Shown in pieces: positions 16,260-25,024 of a stretch of 64,000 nucleotides of DNA. Source of the DNA: Lacunisphaera sp. (GTDB taxonomy: Bacteria; Verrucomicrobiota; Verrucomicrobiia; Opitutales; Opitutaceae). The stretch covers positions 219,150 to 283,149 of the forward strand of contig JAQSCO010000009.1 of the NCBI GenBank assembly GCA_029945445.1, written 5' to 3'. How positions within the stretch are numbered: the stretch's first letter is position 1; the number at the start of each line of letters is the position of its first letter. Position numbers and translations under genes: made by a program. The notes below the pieces were generated by a model that was not told the origin of the DNA, did not search any database, and saw only the letters and a list, made by a program, of their open reading frames with translations.

Positions 16260-18620
16260 ATGAACCCCCTCGTTACTCCGTCCGCCTCACACCCGCGCCT
16301 CGTGCCGCATGGCCTCATGGCGCTTTGCCTGCTGCTGCCCGTCACATCCCTCTTGGCGCAGTCCGCCGCGCCGGTCAAGTCCCTCGAGGAGGAGGCGACC
16401 GCGACCACCAGCGACAAGGTCATCCAGCTGGATACCTTCAAGGTGTCCGCGGCGATCGATACCTACCACCAGGCCACGTCCTCCATGGCCACCAAGCTCC
16501 CGATGGAGCTGAAGGAGATCCCGTCCTCGCTCTCGATCATGAACGCGACGGCGATCACCGACCGCAACGCCGTGACCTTGGTGGACGTGTTCGGCTACGT
16601 CGTGGGCGCCACGCAGTCGCAGGGCAACATCAACGGCTTTTCGTTCCGCGGCTTCCCCAACACCGGCTCCTACACGCAGAACATCCAGTTCGACGGTCTT
16701 ATGGGCGCCACGCTCAAGAAGGCCGCGTCCAGCGCCGCCAACGTCGACAGCCTCGAGTTCCTCAAGGGCCCGAACGGCGTGCTCTACGGGCAGATGAATC
16801 CCGGCGGCTTGCTGAACATCGTCACCAAGAATCCCAAGGAAAAGAGGGAATCATATCTCCGGTTGACCGCCGGCGTCTATGCCGGCGAGTTCACGAGCTT
16901 CGGCTCGAAGGTCACCAACACCCTCAGCTACGACACCACCGGGCCGGTCCCGGGCATCAAGCACCTGTTCTACCGCCTGGTCGCCGACGCGGGCAGCACC
17001 CCGAGTTCCCGCCCGGGCAACTGGGACCGCAATTACTCGGTCTATCCCTCGCTCTCCTACCGGTGGAGCACCGACACCTCCTTCACCATCAAGATGGAGA
17101 GCAGCCAGGATGTCCGCCGCCAGGACGACGGCGTGATCCCGATCTTCACCAGCGCGCCCATCTCGATCACCCAGGCCGGCGTGGTCACCACGAGCGCCGC
17201 CTTCGGCGAAAACGCGGCCTACTTCACCGCACCCCTGAACACGGTCTATAACGATCACAAGGACACGGCCCGCGACTTCGGCCAGGCGATCTCCACGGTT
17301 TTCCACACCACGCTCGGCTCCGAGTGGCAGGTGCGGGTGCAGTCCCGCTCGGTCTGGCACCGGGACATCGTCCGCGAGTTCACGGTCAACAACGCGAACG
17401 TCTTTTCGCCCACGGCCAAGAACGCCACCCCGACCTCGTTGCTGCGCCGGCAATACAACAACGTCGATAACGGCCATCGCTACAATTACATCGACGCGAA
17501 TGTTTTCCGGGCTTTCGAGACCGGCAAGGTCAAGCAGACGATCATCGCCGGCATCGGCGGCGGCAAGGAGTTCTTCGGCAACAAGCGCATCGCGTTCGGC
17601 CCGAACCAGACCCTCGCGCAGGCCGTCACGCTCATCAATCCGATCCTCGATCTGGTGGTCGATTACCCGGTCGACGGGACGGGAGCAACGGACCAGGCCA
17701 CGGACCAGACGGCACTGGGCGAGTATGTCTCCGACCAGATCAAGGTTGGCGACCGCGTGCACGTCTCGCTCGGCGTCCGGCATGACCACCAGCTCGTCGA
17801 GGGCCTGGACAAGCTGAAACCCGCCACCACCACCTTCTCCAACACGCTCGACGCCTACACCAAGCAGGGCGGCGTGGTGCTCGATGTCACCAGCCAGATC
17901 TCGACCTACGGCAGCTTCAGCCAGTCGATCAAGCCGCAGACGAACATCGCGTTCGATGTGAACGGCAATTCCAGCTTCCCGGCCGAGTCGGGCGAGCAGT
18001 ATGAGCTCGGCCTGAAGTTCGAGACGCCCCAGAAGAACCTGAACATCGCCGTCGCGGCCTACCAGATCAAGCGCACCAATGTCGTGGTCGCGTCCGGCAC
18101 CAACTTCACCGTGGCCACCGGCAGCGCGCAGGTTGGTCAGGCCATCTCCCGTCTCGACGGCGAGCAGACCAGCAAGGGCTACGAGCTCGAGGTGCAATAC
18201 CAGCCGCTGCCGCACTGGCAGCTGCAGGGCGGCTTTGCCAGCAGCAAGGCAACCATCACGGGCTCGACCAAGAACCCCGAGTCGGTCGGCTTTGACCTCG
18301 CCAACGCGCCCCGCCTGACCGGCAACTTCTGGACCCGCTATAATTTTCCCACCGGCGCCCTGAAGGGCCTCGGCGTCGGCACCGGCATCGTCTACGTGGG
18401 CAAGGCCTGGGCCGGCGACCCGACCACCTCGGTCTATTACCGCCTGAAGGGCTGGACGCGCGTCGACTCCTCGATCTACTACAAGTGGAAGCGCTACGAC
18501 TTCGCCCTGAACATCCAGAATCTCCTCGATAAGCGCTACATCTCCTCGGCGCAAAGCGCGCTGACCCTCAACATCGGCGAGCAGCGCAAGCTGACCTTCT
18601 CGGCCGGCCTGCGCTTCTGA
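16260..18620 (+). CDS. TonB-dependent receptor, siderophore type
   Basis: 786 residues with a signal peptide to about residue 34 (TSLLAQ), a TonB box-like VIQLDTFKVSA near 53-63, a plug domain (IPSSLSIMN, GFSFRGFPNTGSYTQN, GPNGVLYGQMNPGG) and a 22-strand-type barrel ending in phenylalanine (AGLRF). The plug resembles FhuA/FhuE/FoxA-like receptors for ferric chelates. There is no N-terminal STN signalling domain, so it probably is not a transducer. It is placed under a Pho-type promoter rather than an obvious iron signal, and is followed by a strong terminator. Ligand unknown. Confidence 0.92.
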   Translation: MNPLVTPSASHPRLVPHGLMALCLLLPVTSLLAQSAAPVKSLEEEATATTSDKVIQLDTFKVSAAIDTYHQATSSMATKLPMELKEIPSSLSIMNATAITDRNAVTLVDVFGYVVGATQSQGNINGFSFRGFPNTGSYTQNIQFDGLMGATLKKAASSAANVDSLEFLKGPNGVLYGQMNPGGLLNIVTKNPKEKRESYLRLTAGVYAGEFTSFGSKVTNTLSYDTTGPVPGIKHLFYRLVADAGSTPSSRPGNWDRNYSVYPSLSYRWSTDTSFTIKMESSQDVRRQDDGVIPIFTSAPISITQAGVVTTSAAFGENAAYFTAPLNTVYNDHKDTARDFGQAISTVFHTTLGSEWQVRVQSRSVWHRDIVREFTVNNANVFSPTAKNATPTSLLRRQYNNVDNGHRYNYIDANVFRAFETGKVKQTIIAGIGGGKEFFGNKRIAFGPNQTLAQAVTLINPILDLVVDYPVDGTGATDQATDQTALGEYVSDQIKVGDRVHVSLGVRHDHQLVEGLDKLKPATTTFSNTLDAYTKQGGVVLDVTSQISTYGSFSQSIKPQTNIAFDVNGNSSFPAESGEQYELGLKFETPQKNLNIAVAAYQIKRTNVVVASGTNFTVATGSAQVGQAISRLDGEQTSKGYELEVQYQPLPHWQLQGGFASSKATITGSTKNPESVGFDLANAPRLTGNFWTRYNFPTGALKGLGVGTGIVYVGKAWAGDPTTSVYYRLKGWTRVDSSIYYKWKRYDFALNIQNLLDKRYISSAQSALTLNIGEQRKLTFSAGLRF

Positions 18621-18644
18621 GCCAAACCGGCTCGATTTCTCCTC

Positions 18645-18669
18645 ACGGCCGCCGGTTTCCGGCGGCCGT
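18645..18669 (+). terminator. Rho-independent-type terminator after the TonB receptor
   Basis: A perfect 11-bp stem, ACGGCCGCCGG (18645-18655) with CCGGCGGCCGT (18659-18669), with a TTT loop and a T-rich tail (TTGCTTT). It lies 25 bp after the receptor stop and separates it from promoter C. Confidence 0.8.
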
Positions 18670-18704
18670 TTGCTTTGGCGGCGGAAGTTCCGGCTGAACG
18701 ATTT

Positions 18705-18747
18705 TTCAGCGCGGCTTAAGGCGGGGTTCAGACAATTTTGGCATTCT
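18705..18747 (+). promoter_or_regulatory. Pho-box-like promoter C
   Basis: TTCAG (18705), TTAAG (18716) and TTCAG (18727), then ten bases and CATTCT (18742-18747). Precedes the NMT1/SsuA-like gene at 18794. Confidence 0.8.
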
Positions 18748-18793
18748 GTTCGGGTTGCTCCTCTCTCCGTGCGGCCTCGGGCCATTCACCACC

Positions 18794-19894
18794 ATGAAAC
18801 TACCCTCCCGTATTCTCGTCCTGGCGCTGCTCGCCGGCGGCCTTTCCCTGCAGGCATTCGCGGCCGCGCCCGAGCGGATCAAAATCCGGCTGGCCCCGAT
18901 GCCGGGCATCGGCCACCTCGTGCCCGAGCTGGCGGTCGGCCTTGGCTACTTTGAGCAGGAGGGCATCGACGTCGAGATGGTCAACGTCATGAACTATCGC
19001 GACGAGGACTTCTACTCCACCGAGCTGCTCAATGACGGCACGATCGACGCCGAGATCTGCTGGTATCAGCGCGTCGTTTTCGGCATCGGCAACGACCAGC
19101 CCGCGCGCGCCGTCTTCCTCATCGAGAACAGCCCGCACCTGACGATCTCCGTGGCCAACCGGCTGCGTGACCAGGTCAGGACCGCCGCCGATTTCAAGGG
19201 CAAGGTCATCGCCGACTCGGCGGGGTTTTCGACCCGGCGTTACCTGACCGACGTCATGATCGCCCAGGCCGGTCTGCCGCCGGGCAGCTACACCCCGGCG
19301 GCCACGGAGTTGTCCTCCAAGTTGCCGCTGCTGACCCAGGCGCTGCAAGACGGCAAGGTCGACATCGTCGCGTGCATGGAGCCCATGACTTCCGGCCTGA
19401 TGGCCACCAAGCTGGTCACCCCGCTCTATGAGCTGACGACCGCCGAGGGCACCCGCAAGGCGCTCGGCGAGATCTGGCCCGCGCGCTGCCTCTACGTCGC
19501 CCCGCGCTACATCGAGGCTCATCCTGACCGGGTGCAGCGGCTCGTGAACGTGTTTGCGCGCACGCTGCGCTATCTCAACACGCACACCGCGCAGGAGATC
19601 GTCGCGAAGTTGCCCGCCGGGTATTTCGCGCCGGACATCAGCAACGACCTCTGGGCGGACTACAAGAAGGGCAAGACCGATGAGATCGCGAAGGTGCTGC
19701 CGTCGCTGACCAACGGCGACTACACCATCCCGCCGGCGGCGGCCAGGCTCGCCTGCGATGTGCTCGCCCACACCGGGTTCGACGAAAGCCACGAGGGCCA
19801 ATATCGCCGGACGGCCTCGCAAAGCGGCAAGGTCCGGCCCGAAGCGACCTATGACAACCGCTTCGCCGAGGAAGCGGTGAAACACCTCAAGTGA
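18794..19894 (+). CDS. NMT1/SsuA-type ABC substrate-binding protein
   Basis: 366 residues with a signal peptide (about 1-24). The fold family is that of nitrate/sulfonate/thiamine-precursor binding proteins: LAPMPGIGHLVPELAVGLGYFEQEGIDVEMV, a central DFKGKVIADSAGFSTRRY and IVACMEPMTSGLMATKLV. Its closest relative in the window is the N-terminal half of the fusion protein at 28417. No permease or ATPase gene accompanies it. It stands alone between promoters C and D. Ligand unknown; a sulfonate, nitrate or organic anion are the family options. Confidence 0.85.
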   Translation: MKLPSRILVLALLAGGLSLQAFAAAPERIKIRLAPMPGIGHLVPELAVGLGYFEQEGIDVEMVNVMNYRDEDFYSTELLNDGTIDAEICWYQRVVFGIGNDQPARAVFLIENSPHLTISVANRLRDQVRTAADFKGKVIADSAGFSTRRYLTDVMIAQAGLPPGSYTPAATELSSKLPLLTQALQDGKVDIVACMEPMTSGLMATKLVTPLYELTTAEGTRKALGEIWPARCLYVAPRYIEAHPDRVQRLVNVFARTLRYLNTHTAQEIVAKLPAGYFAPDISNDLWADYKKGKTDEIAKVLPSLTNGDYTIPPAAARLACDVLAHTGFDESHEGQYRRTASQSGKVRPEATYDNRFAEEAVKHLK

Positions 19895-19921
19895 ACCGCC
19901 TTGGCGTGAGGTGAATTAAAT

Positions 19922-19964
19922 TTAAGAGGCGGTTCAGCGTCCGTTAATGTCCTTTTGCGAATCT
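19922..19964 (+). promoter_or_regulatory. Pho-box-like promoter D
   Basis: TTAAG (19922), TTCAG (19933) and TTAAT (19944), then ten bases and GAATCT (19959-19964). Precedes the unit 20024-23883. Confidence 0.8.
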
Positions 19965-20023
19965 ACCTTTTCCCCTCAGCCTTTCGGCCGGGCCTCACGC
20001 CCGGTCGCCTATCACCCCTCGTC

Positions 20024-21775
20024 ATGAATCCAGTCACCCCGCTTTCCGTCCGGCGCCTCGTCCAACTGCTGGCCTTCTGCGCTGCCGCCCTCGTGGCGGC
20101 CGCTGCCCCGACCAACGTCATTATCCGCGTGCCCACCGGGACCGCGTCGCCGGCCGGGCTCCCCGAGCTGCTCTCGAAGTGGCGCCAGTCGGGCCAGGTT
20201 TCCAACGTGCTCTGCCTCACCCAGGGCAAGCCCGAGAAGGCCGAGCGCACCGCCCAGTTCGCCTCGCTTGTCGTGCTCGAGTTCCTCAGCGAGGGTTCCT
20301 ACCAGGCTTGGCAAAAGGACGCGGCCCCGGCGTTGCCCGCTGGCCTGATCGTGCACCAGGCCGACGCCCTTGCGCACGGCGAGCTGTCGCCGCGCGATTC
20401 CAACCGCTCCGTCTTCGTCGTCAACGCCTACAAGCCCACGGTGCCCGCGGCGCGCTTCCGCGAATACGTCGCCGGCTACGTGCATCCGCTCTACGAGGCC
20501 ATGCGCGGCACCAAGCACCTTGTGCGTTACACTGCCTACCTTGAGCACGGTGACATCGGCCAGGCCATGGCCTTCAATGTCCTCGAATACCGCGACCCCG
20601 TCGCCTTCGCCGCGATGGGCACGCTCAAGGGCGGTCTCCGGGAAAAACTCACCGCCACGACACCGTCCTATGCGGAGTTCGACAAGATCAAGGACACGCT
20701 GCGCGTCGACGGCTTCGGCACCTTTGCCACCTACGCCGAGCTGCCCCCGCCGGACCTGAGCTACCTGCCATCCTACAAGCCCGAGGTCAAAATCAGCGGC
20801 GCCCTGCGCATCGTCGGCAGCGAACTGAAGAACGCCACCGACCAGCTCGCGGAGGGATTCAAGCACTTCCATCCCGAGGCGCGCGTCTCGGTCAACATCA
20901 TGACCAGCAGCGAGGGTGGCATTGCCGGCCTCTACTGCGGCATCTCCGACGTGGCCCCGATGGGCGATGACGCGAAGATCACCGACCAGATGCCGTTCTT
21001 CAACACCTTCGGCTACATGCCGACGGAACTCTCCGTGGCGACCGGCGGCTCCGAGAAGCGCGGCTCGCTTTGGGCCTGGGCCATCGTGGTCAACAAGGAC
21101 AACCCGCTCGAGGAAATCTCGGTCGAGGAACTCGAGCGCGTCTTCGGCTCCGAGCGCACCGGCGGCTGGGAGTTGGTGAGCAACAATTATCTCTATACGG
21201 CCAAGTTTGCCCGCGCCGCCGACCGGAACATCCGCACCTGGGACCAACTCGGCCTCAAGGGCGAGTTCGCCGGCAAGGAAATCGGGACCTTTGGCTACAC
21301 CGCGCCCGGCTTCGAAATCTATTTCGAGCGGAATTGGTTCCACTGGGTCCACAAGTGGAACGGCAACTTCAAGGAATATGTCGAGGCCAAGCAGACCACC
21401 CCCGATGCCGCCGGTGCGGCCGTGGCCAGCGAGCGGCCGCTCGAGGATCTCTCGACCAACAAGTTCGCCATCGGCATCGCCGGCCTGATGCACGTGAAGG
21501 ATTTCCCGAACGTCAAGGTGCTGCGCATTTCCCGGCAGAAAGGCGGCCCGGCCGTCGCACTCACGCCCGACAACGTGGCCAACCGCACTTATCCGCTCAT
21601 TCGCGACGCCTTCTTCTACGTGAACAAGGCGCCGGGCAAGCCGCTCGACCCGAAGGTGCGCGAGTTCATGCGCTTCGTGCTGAGCCGCGAGGGCCAGGAG
21701 ATCATGGCGCGCGTCGGCTACTACTATCCGCTCAACGCCGAGTATCTCGCCGAGCAGCTGAAGAAGCTGGATTGA
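20024..21775 (+). CDS. Fusion: alpha/beta (dimeric-barrel-like) domain plus PstS-like domain
   Basis: 583 residues. After a signal peptide (1-27) comes a region of about 210 residues without PstS motifs. It has repeated strand-helix units such as VFVVNAYKPTVPAARFREYV and resembles the secreted proteins at 52313 and 55896. From about residue 243 a PstS-like domain follows: loop TSSEGGIAGL, DVAPMGDDA, TWDQLGLKGEFAG, YPLIRDAFFYV and EFMRFVLSREGQE. The usual arginine after the loop (MGR) is replaced here by Asp-Asp. The fusion suggests that the alpha/beta domain and the PstS domain act on the same ligand or partner. Confidence 0.82.
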   Translation: MNPVTPLSVRRLVQLLAFCAAALVAAAAPTNVIIRVPTGTASPAGLPELLSKWRQSGQVSNVLCLTQGKPEKAERTAQFASLVVLEFLSEGSYQAWQKDAAPALPAGLIVHQADALAHGELSPRDSNRSVFVVNAYKPTVPAARFREYVAGYVHPLYEAMRGTKHLVRYTAYLEHGDIGQAMAFNVLEYRDPVAFAAMGTLKGGLREKLTATTPSYAEFDKIKDTLRVDGFGTFATYAELPPPDLSYLPSYKPEVKISGALRIVGSELKNATDQLAEGFKHFHPEARVSVNIMTSSEGGIAGLYCGISDVAPMGDDAKITDQMPFFNTFGYMPTELSVATGGSEKRGSLWAWAIVVNKDNPLEEISVEELERVFGSERTGGWELVSNNYLYTAKFARAADRNIRTWDQLGLKGEFAGKEIGTFGYTAPGFEIYFERNWFHWVHKWNGNFKEYVEAKQTTPDAAGAAVASERPLEDLSTNKFAIGIAGLMHVKDFPNVKVLRISRQKGGPAVALTPDNVANRTYPLIRDAFFYVNKAPGKPLDPKVREFMRFVLSREGQEIMARVGYYYPLNAEYLAEQLKKLD

Positions 21776-21793
21776 TTTGTTGCCGCCGGCGTC

Positions 21794-22864
21794 ATGAAAA
21801 CCGCCGGCTTCGTTCGCCTCCTGGCGCTCCTGCTGCTCGCCGGTCCGATTCTCGCGGACGAGGGCCGCAATGCCTCGGCTTTCGCCCATGCCGAGGTCGC
21901 GCGCCTGCCGGCCTACCAGCCCGGCCCGGCGCCGGCCGGCATCATCCGGCTGTGGGGCCACGGCAGTTTTTCACGGCCGTTTATGCGGCTGCTCGTGGCG
22001 CGTTGGGTGCAGGGGTTCAACCGCTTTCATCCCGACGTCCGGATTGAGGAGGACACTTACGGCACCTCGTCCGCCATTCCCGCGCTGGCGTTCGGTGCCG
22101 GCGACCTCGCGATCCTTGGCGAGGAAATACTGCCGGAGGCCGTCGATACCTTCCGGCGGGTCAAACCCTACGAGCCCTTCGGCGTCGACATCGCGACCGG
22201 CAGCGTGGACGTCCGCAACTTCGACTACGCGCAGATGTTTTTTGTCCACCGGGACAACCCGCTCGCACAGCTCACGCTGACGCAGCTCGACGCCATCTTC
22301 GGCGCCGAGCACCGGCGGGGACCGGGCAACCTCCGCACCTGGGGCGAGCTAGGGTTGAAAGGGGAGTGGGCCGGCCAGCCGATCAGGCCCTACGGTTGGC
22401 GGACCGACGACAGTTTCGGTTTTTATCTCGAGCAGACTCTGCTCGCCGGCAGCCACCGGTGGAACAGTGCGCTCCGCGAATTCAGGCATATCAACCGGCC
22501 CGACGGCACGATCCACGACCACGGCCAGCAGGCGCTCGATGCGCTCGCCCGCGACCGTTACGGCCTAGCGGTTTCGAACATCCGCTACGCCGGGCCGGAC
22601 GTGAAGGCTCTCGCCGTCGCGGAGCGCGAAGGCCGGCCGTATGTCAGCGTCACCGCGGAAACCCTCATCACCGGAAAATACCCGCTCACCCGCCTGATCC
22701 CGGCGTATCTCGACCGGGTGCCCGGCCAGCCGGTCGAGCCGAAGGTGAAGGAGTTCCTCCGCTACATCCTCAGCCGCGAGGGCCAGCAGGACATCCTCGA
22801 TGACGGACGCTATCTGCCGCTGAACGCGGACTCCGCCGCCGCACAGTTGAAAAAACTCGAATGA
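21794..22864 (+). CDS. PstS-like periplasmic substrate-binding protein 4
   Basis: 356 residues with a signal peptide (1-22, LLLAGPILA). Key segments: IIRLWGHGS, loop YGTSSAIPAL, LAILGEEI, TWGELGLKGEWAG, YPLTRLIPAYL and EFLRYILSREGQQ. Instead of MGR it has LGEE, so two acidic residues sit where PstS proteins usually have arginine. It is very similar to the protein at 32653 and, like it, is followed by an overlapping gene (ATGA) of a second subtype. Confidence 0.88.
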   Translation: MKTAGFVRLLALLLLAGPILADEGRNASAFAHAEVARLPAYQPGPAPAGIIRLWGHGSFSRPFMRLLVARWVQGFNRFHPDVRIEEDTYGTSSAIPALAFGAGDLAILGEEILPEAVDTFRRVKPYEPFGVDIATGSVDVRNFDYAQMFFVHRDNPLAQLTLTQLDAIFGAEHRRGPGNLRTWGELGLKGEWAGQPIRPYGWRTDDSFGFYLEQTLLAGSHRWNSALREFRHINRPDGTIHDHGQQALDALARDRYGLAVSNIRYAGPDVKALAVAEREGRPYVSVTAETLITGKYPLTRLIPAYLDRVPGQPVEPKVKEFLRYILSREGQQDILDDGRYLPLNADSAAAQLKKLE

Positions 22865-23883
22865 AATTTCTGGCCCAGCTCGCACTCACGATCGTCCTGG
22901 CCGCGGCTTTACGGGGCGAAGTGGCGCCGCCGCTCGCGCCTTACCAACCGCCGGAGAATCGCACGGCGACCATCCGCATCTGGGGCGACCGGCACATGGA
23001 GTCGCTCACGCATGCCTGGGCCCGGGCCTATCAGGCCGCGCATCCGGAAATCAGTTTCGAGATCAAGCTGCTTGGCAACGGCACGGCGATGCCCGCGCTT
23101 TATCTCGGCCGCGCCGACCTGGCGTTCTTCGGCCGCGACACGATCGTCACCGACAACGACGGGTTCGCGCACGTGTTGAAATACGATCCGCTCCGCATCG
23201 AGCTCGGCACCGGCAGCCTTGATGCACCGGGCAAGGCCACGGCGCTCGCGCTGTTTGTGCACCGCGACAACCCGCTCGCGCGGCTCACACTGACGCAGGT
23301 TGACGCCATCTTCAGCGCCCTACGCCGGCGCGGCGCGCCGGCGGCCATCCACAACTGGGGTGAACTCGGCCTGACGGGCGAATGGGCCGGCCAGCCGATC
23401 AACCTTTACGCTGAGGACACACAAAGCATGACCGGTTTGTTTTTCCAGCACGCTGCGCTGCAGGACAGCCGGATGATGAACTGGGAGCATTTCACGGAGT
23501 TCCAGGATATCCGGCATCCCGACGGCGCGGTGACCGATGCAGCGGAGCAAAGCATGGCGGCGTTGCGCGCGGATCGCTACGGGCTGGCGATTTCGAACCT
23601 GCATTATCTCGATGCGCGGGTGAAACCGCTCGCCCTGGCGGCGAAGGACGGCGGACCCTACTATGCGCCCACGAAGGACAATCTCATCGCCCGGAGCTAC
23701 CCTCTGACGCGGACCATCCTCGCCTGCGCCAACCAGCCGCCGGGCCGCCCGCTCGACCCCAAGGTCCGCGACTTCCTGCGCTTTATCGCGAGTCAGGAGG
23801 GACAGCAGGTGGTTGCCAGGAACGGATCCTATCTGCCCCTGACCGCCGACGCCGTCCATCACGAACGGGAAAAGCTGAACTGA
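22861..23883 (+). CDS. PstS-like periplasmic substrate-binding protein 5
   Basis: 340 residues, start overlapping the preceding stop (ATGA). Signal peptide about 1-19. Loop LGNGTAMPAL followed by LAFFGRDT, hinge NWGELGLTGEWAG, a specific RMMNWEHFTEF segment, then YPLTRTILAC and DFLRFIASQEGQQ. The RMMNW element and overall layout are shared with the protein at 33705, so this gene and its upstream neighbour match the pair 32653/33705. Its stop codon immediately precedes promoter E. Confidence 0.88.
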   Translation: MKFLAQLALTIVLAAALRGEVAPPLAPYQPPENRTATIRIWGDRHMESLTHAWARAYQAAHPEISFEIKLLGNGTAMPALYLGRADLAFFGRDTIVTDNDGFAHVLKYDPLRIELGTGSLDAPGKATALALFVHRDNPLARLTLTQVDAIFSALRRRGAPAAIHNWGELGLTGEWAGQPINLYAEDTQSMTGLFFQHAALQDSRMMNWEHFTEFQDIRHPDGAVTDAAEQSMAALRADRYGLAISNLHYLDARVKPLALAAKDGGPYYAPTKDNLIARSYPLTRTILACANQPPGRPLDPKVRDFLRFIASQEGQQVVARNGSYLPLTADAVHHEREKLN

Positions 23884-23885
23884 AT

Positions 23886-23928
23886 TTCAGTTACCATTCA
23901 GCCATGCGCTAGACTGGCACTGCATGAT
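23886..23928 (+). promoter_or_regulatory. Pho-box-like promoter E
   Basis: TTCAG (23886) and TTCAG (23897), a weaker GCTAG (23908), then ten bases and CATGAT (23923-23928). It begins 3 bp after the preceding stop and precedes the long unit 23966-36278. Confidence 0.72.
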
Positions 23929-23965
23929 GCAGGCTCACCCCCCGTTGGTTCACCCCTGCCCACCC

Positions 23966-24976
23966 ATGAAGCCCGTCCGCTGTTTGTCTTTCGCGCTCCT
24001 GGCGCTTGCGGCGCTCGCTTCCGGGCGTGGTCTGGCCGCGGATCTCCCGCACTACCAGCCGGGCGTGAAGCTCACGGGAGACATGCGCATCACCTGCGAG
24101 ACTTCCGCCGAGCCCTTGATGAAAATCTGGGTGGAACGCTTCGCGAAACTCCAGCCGGGCCTGGAGATCATCGCCAAGGGGACCTCGCCCCTCGCGTCGG
24201 TTCCGATGGTGGCGTCGGGCGCCTATGAATTGGGGTTTCCGGCGCGCGAGCTCTGGGCCTACGAGGTGGAGAATTTCCGCCGGATCCGCGGCTATGACCC
24301 GACCGTCGTGATGGTCGGCCTCGGCGCGCACCGGACGGCGGGCCTGACGCCGGCGCTCGGGGTCTATGTGAATGCGAGCAATCCCATCGAGCGGATCACC
24401 CTCGACCAGCTCGATGCGATCTATTCCGCGGAGCGCCGCCGCGGTGGCACAAAGGAAATCAAGACCTGGGGCGACCTGGGGCTGACTGGGGAATGGGCCC
24501 GCCGGCCGATCGAGGCCTACACCCATCGTTTGCCGAACGGCATCGACTATTTTATCCAGCTGATCGTGACCAAGGGCGCCGGCTTTGGGAAGTCGGTGAT
24601 CGAACTGCCGATGCGCCGCGGCAAGCTCGGGCCCGATGAGGTCATTGCCAACGCGGTCGTGCAAAATCCCGCGGCCATCGGTTTCGGCTGCCTCGGCAAT
24701 GTGATGCCCGGGATGAAGACCATCGCGCTCGCGGAGAATTCCCGTGGTCCCTACTACGCCGGCACGCTCGAAGAGGTGAAGAGCATGGCTTACCCGCTGT
24801 CGCGCCCGATCTACATGGTCGTCGACCGCGCACCGGGCAGGCCGCTGGAGCCGAAGCTGCAGGAGTTCCTCGCGTTTGTCCTCAGCCAGGAAGGCCAGGA
24901 GGCCATCGCGGCCTCTGAGGGCTGGCTGCCGCTGCCGTCCGGCACCGCCGCCGCCGAGCGTCGGAAGCTGCCATAG
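23966..24976 (+). CDS. PstS-like periplasmic substrate-binding protein 6
   Basis: 336 residues from the ATG at 23966, chosen because it directly starts a signal peptide (MKPVRCLSFALLALAALASG); an in-frame ATG at 23924 would lie inside the promoter. Features: YQPGVKLTGDMRI, loop KGTSPLASVPM, LGFPARELW, hinge TWGDLGLTGEWAR, YPLSRPIYMVV and EFLAFVLSQEGQE. The PARELW segment resembles the VGREPW/MGRELW of the two-domain protein at 42593. First gene of the longest PstS-like unit. Confidence 0.87.
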   Translation: MKPVRCLSFALLALAALASGRGLAADLPHYQPGVKLTGDMRITCETSAEPLMKIWVERFAKLQPGLEIIAKGTSPLASVPMVASGAYELGFPARELWAYEVENFRRIRGYDPTVVMVGLGAHRTAGLTPALGVYVNASNPIERITLDQLDAIYSAERRRGGTKEIKTWGDLGLTGEWARRPIEAYTHRLPNGIDYFIQLIVTKGAGFGKSVIELPMRRGKLGPDEVIANAVVQNPAAIGFGCLGNVMPGMKTIALAENSRGPYYAGTLEEVKSMAYPLSRPIYMVVDRAPGRPLEPKLQEFLAFVLSQEGQEAIAASEGWLPLPSGTAAAERRKLP

Positions 24977-25024
24977 TCGCCAAGCCGGCAAATTCTACCC
25001 CAACCCCCGACCGGAGAAACCCAG

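Noticed and set aside
16851..18785. 644-codon open frame antisense to the TonB receptor
   Set aside because: The sense strand encodes a clear receptor with plug and barrel motifs; the antisense product is low-complexity and has no family features.
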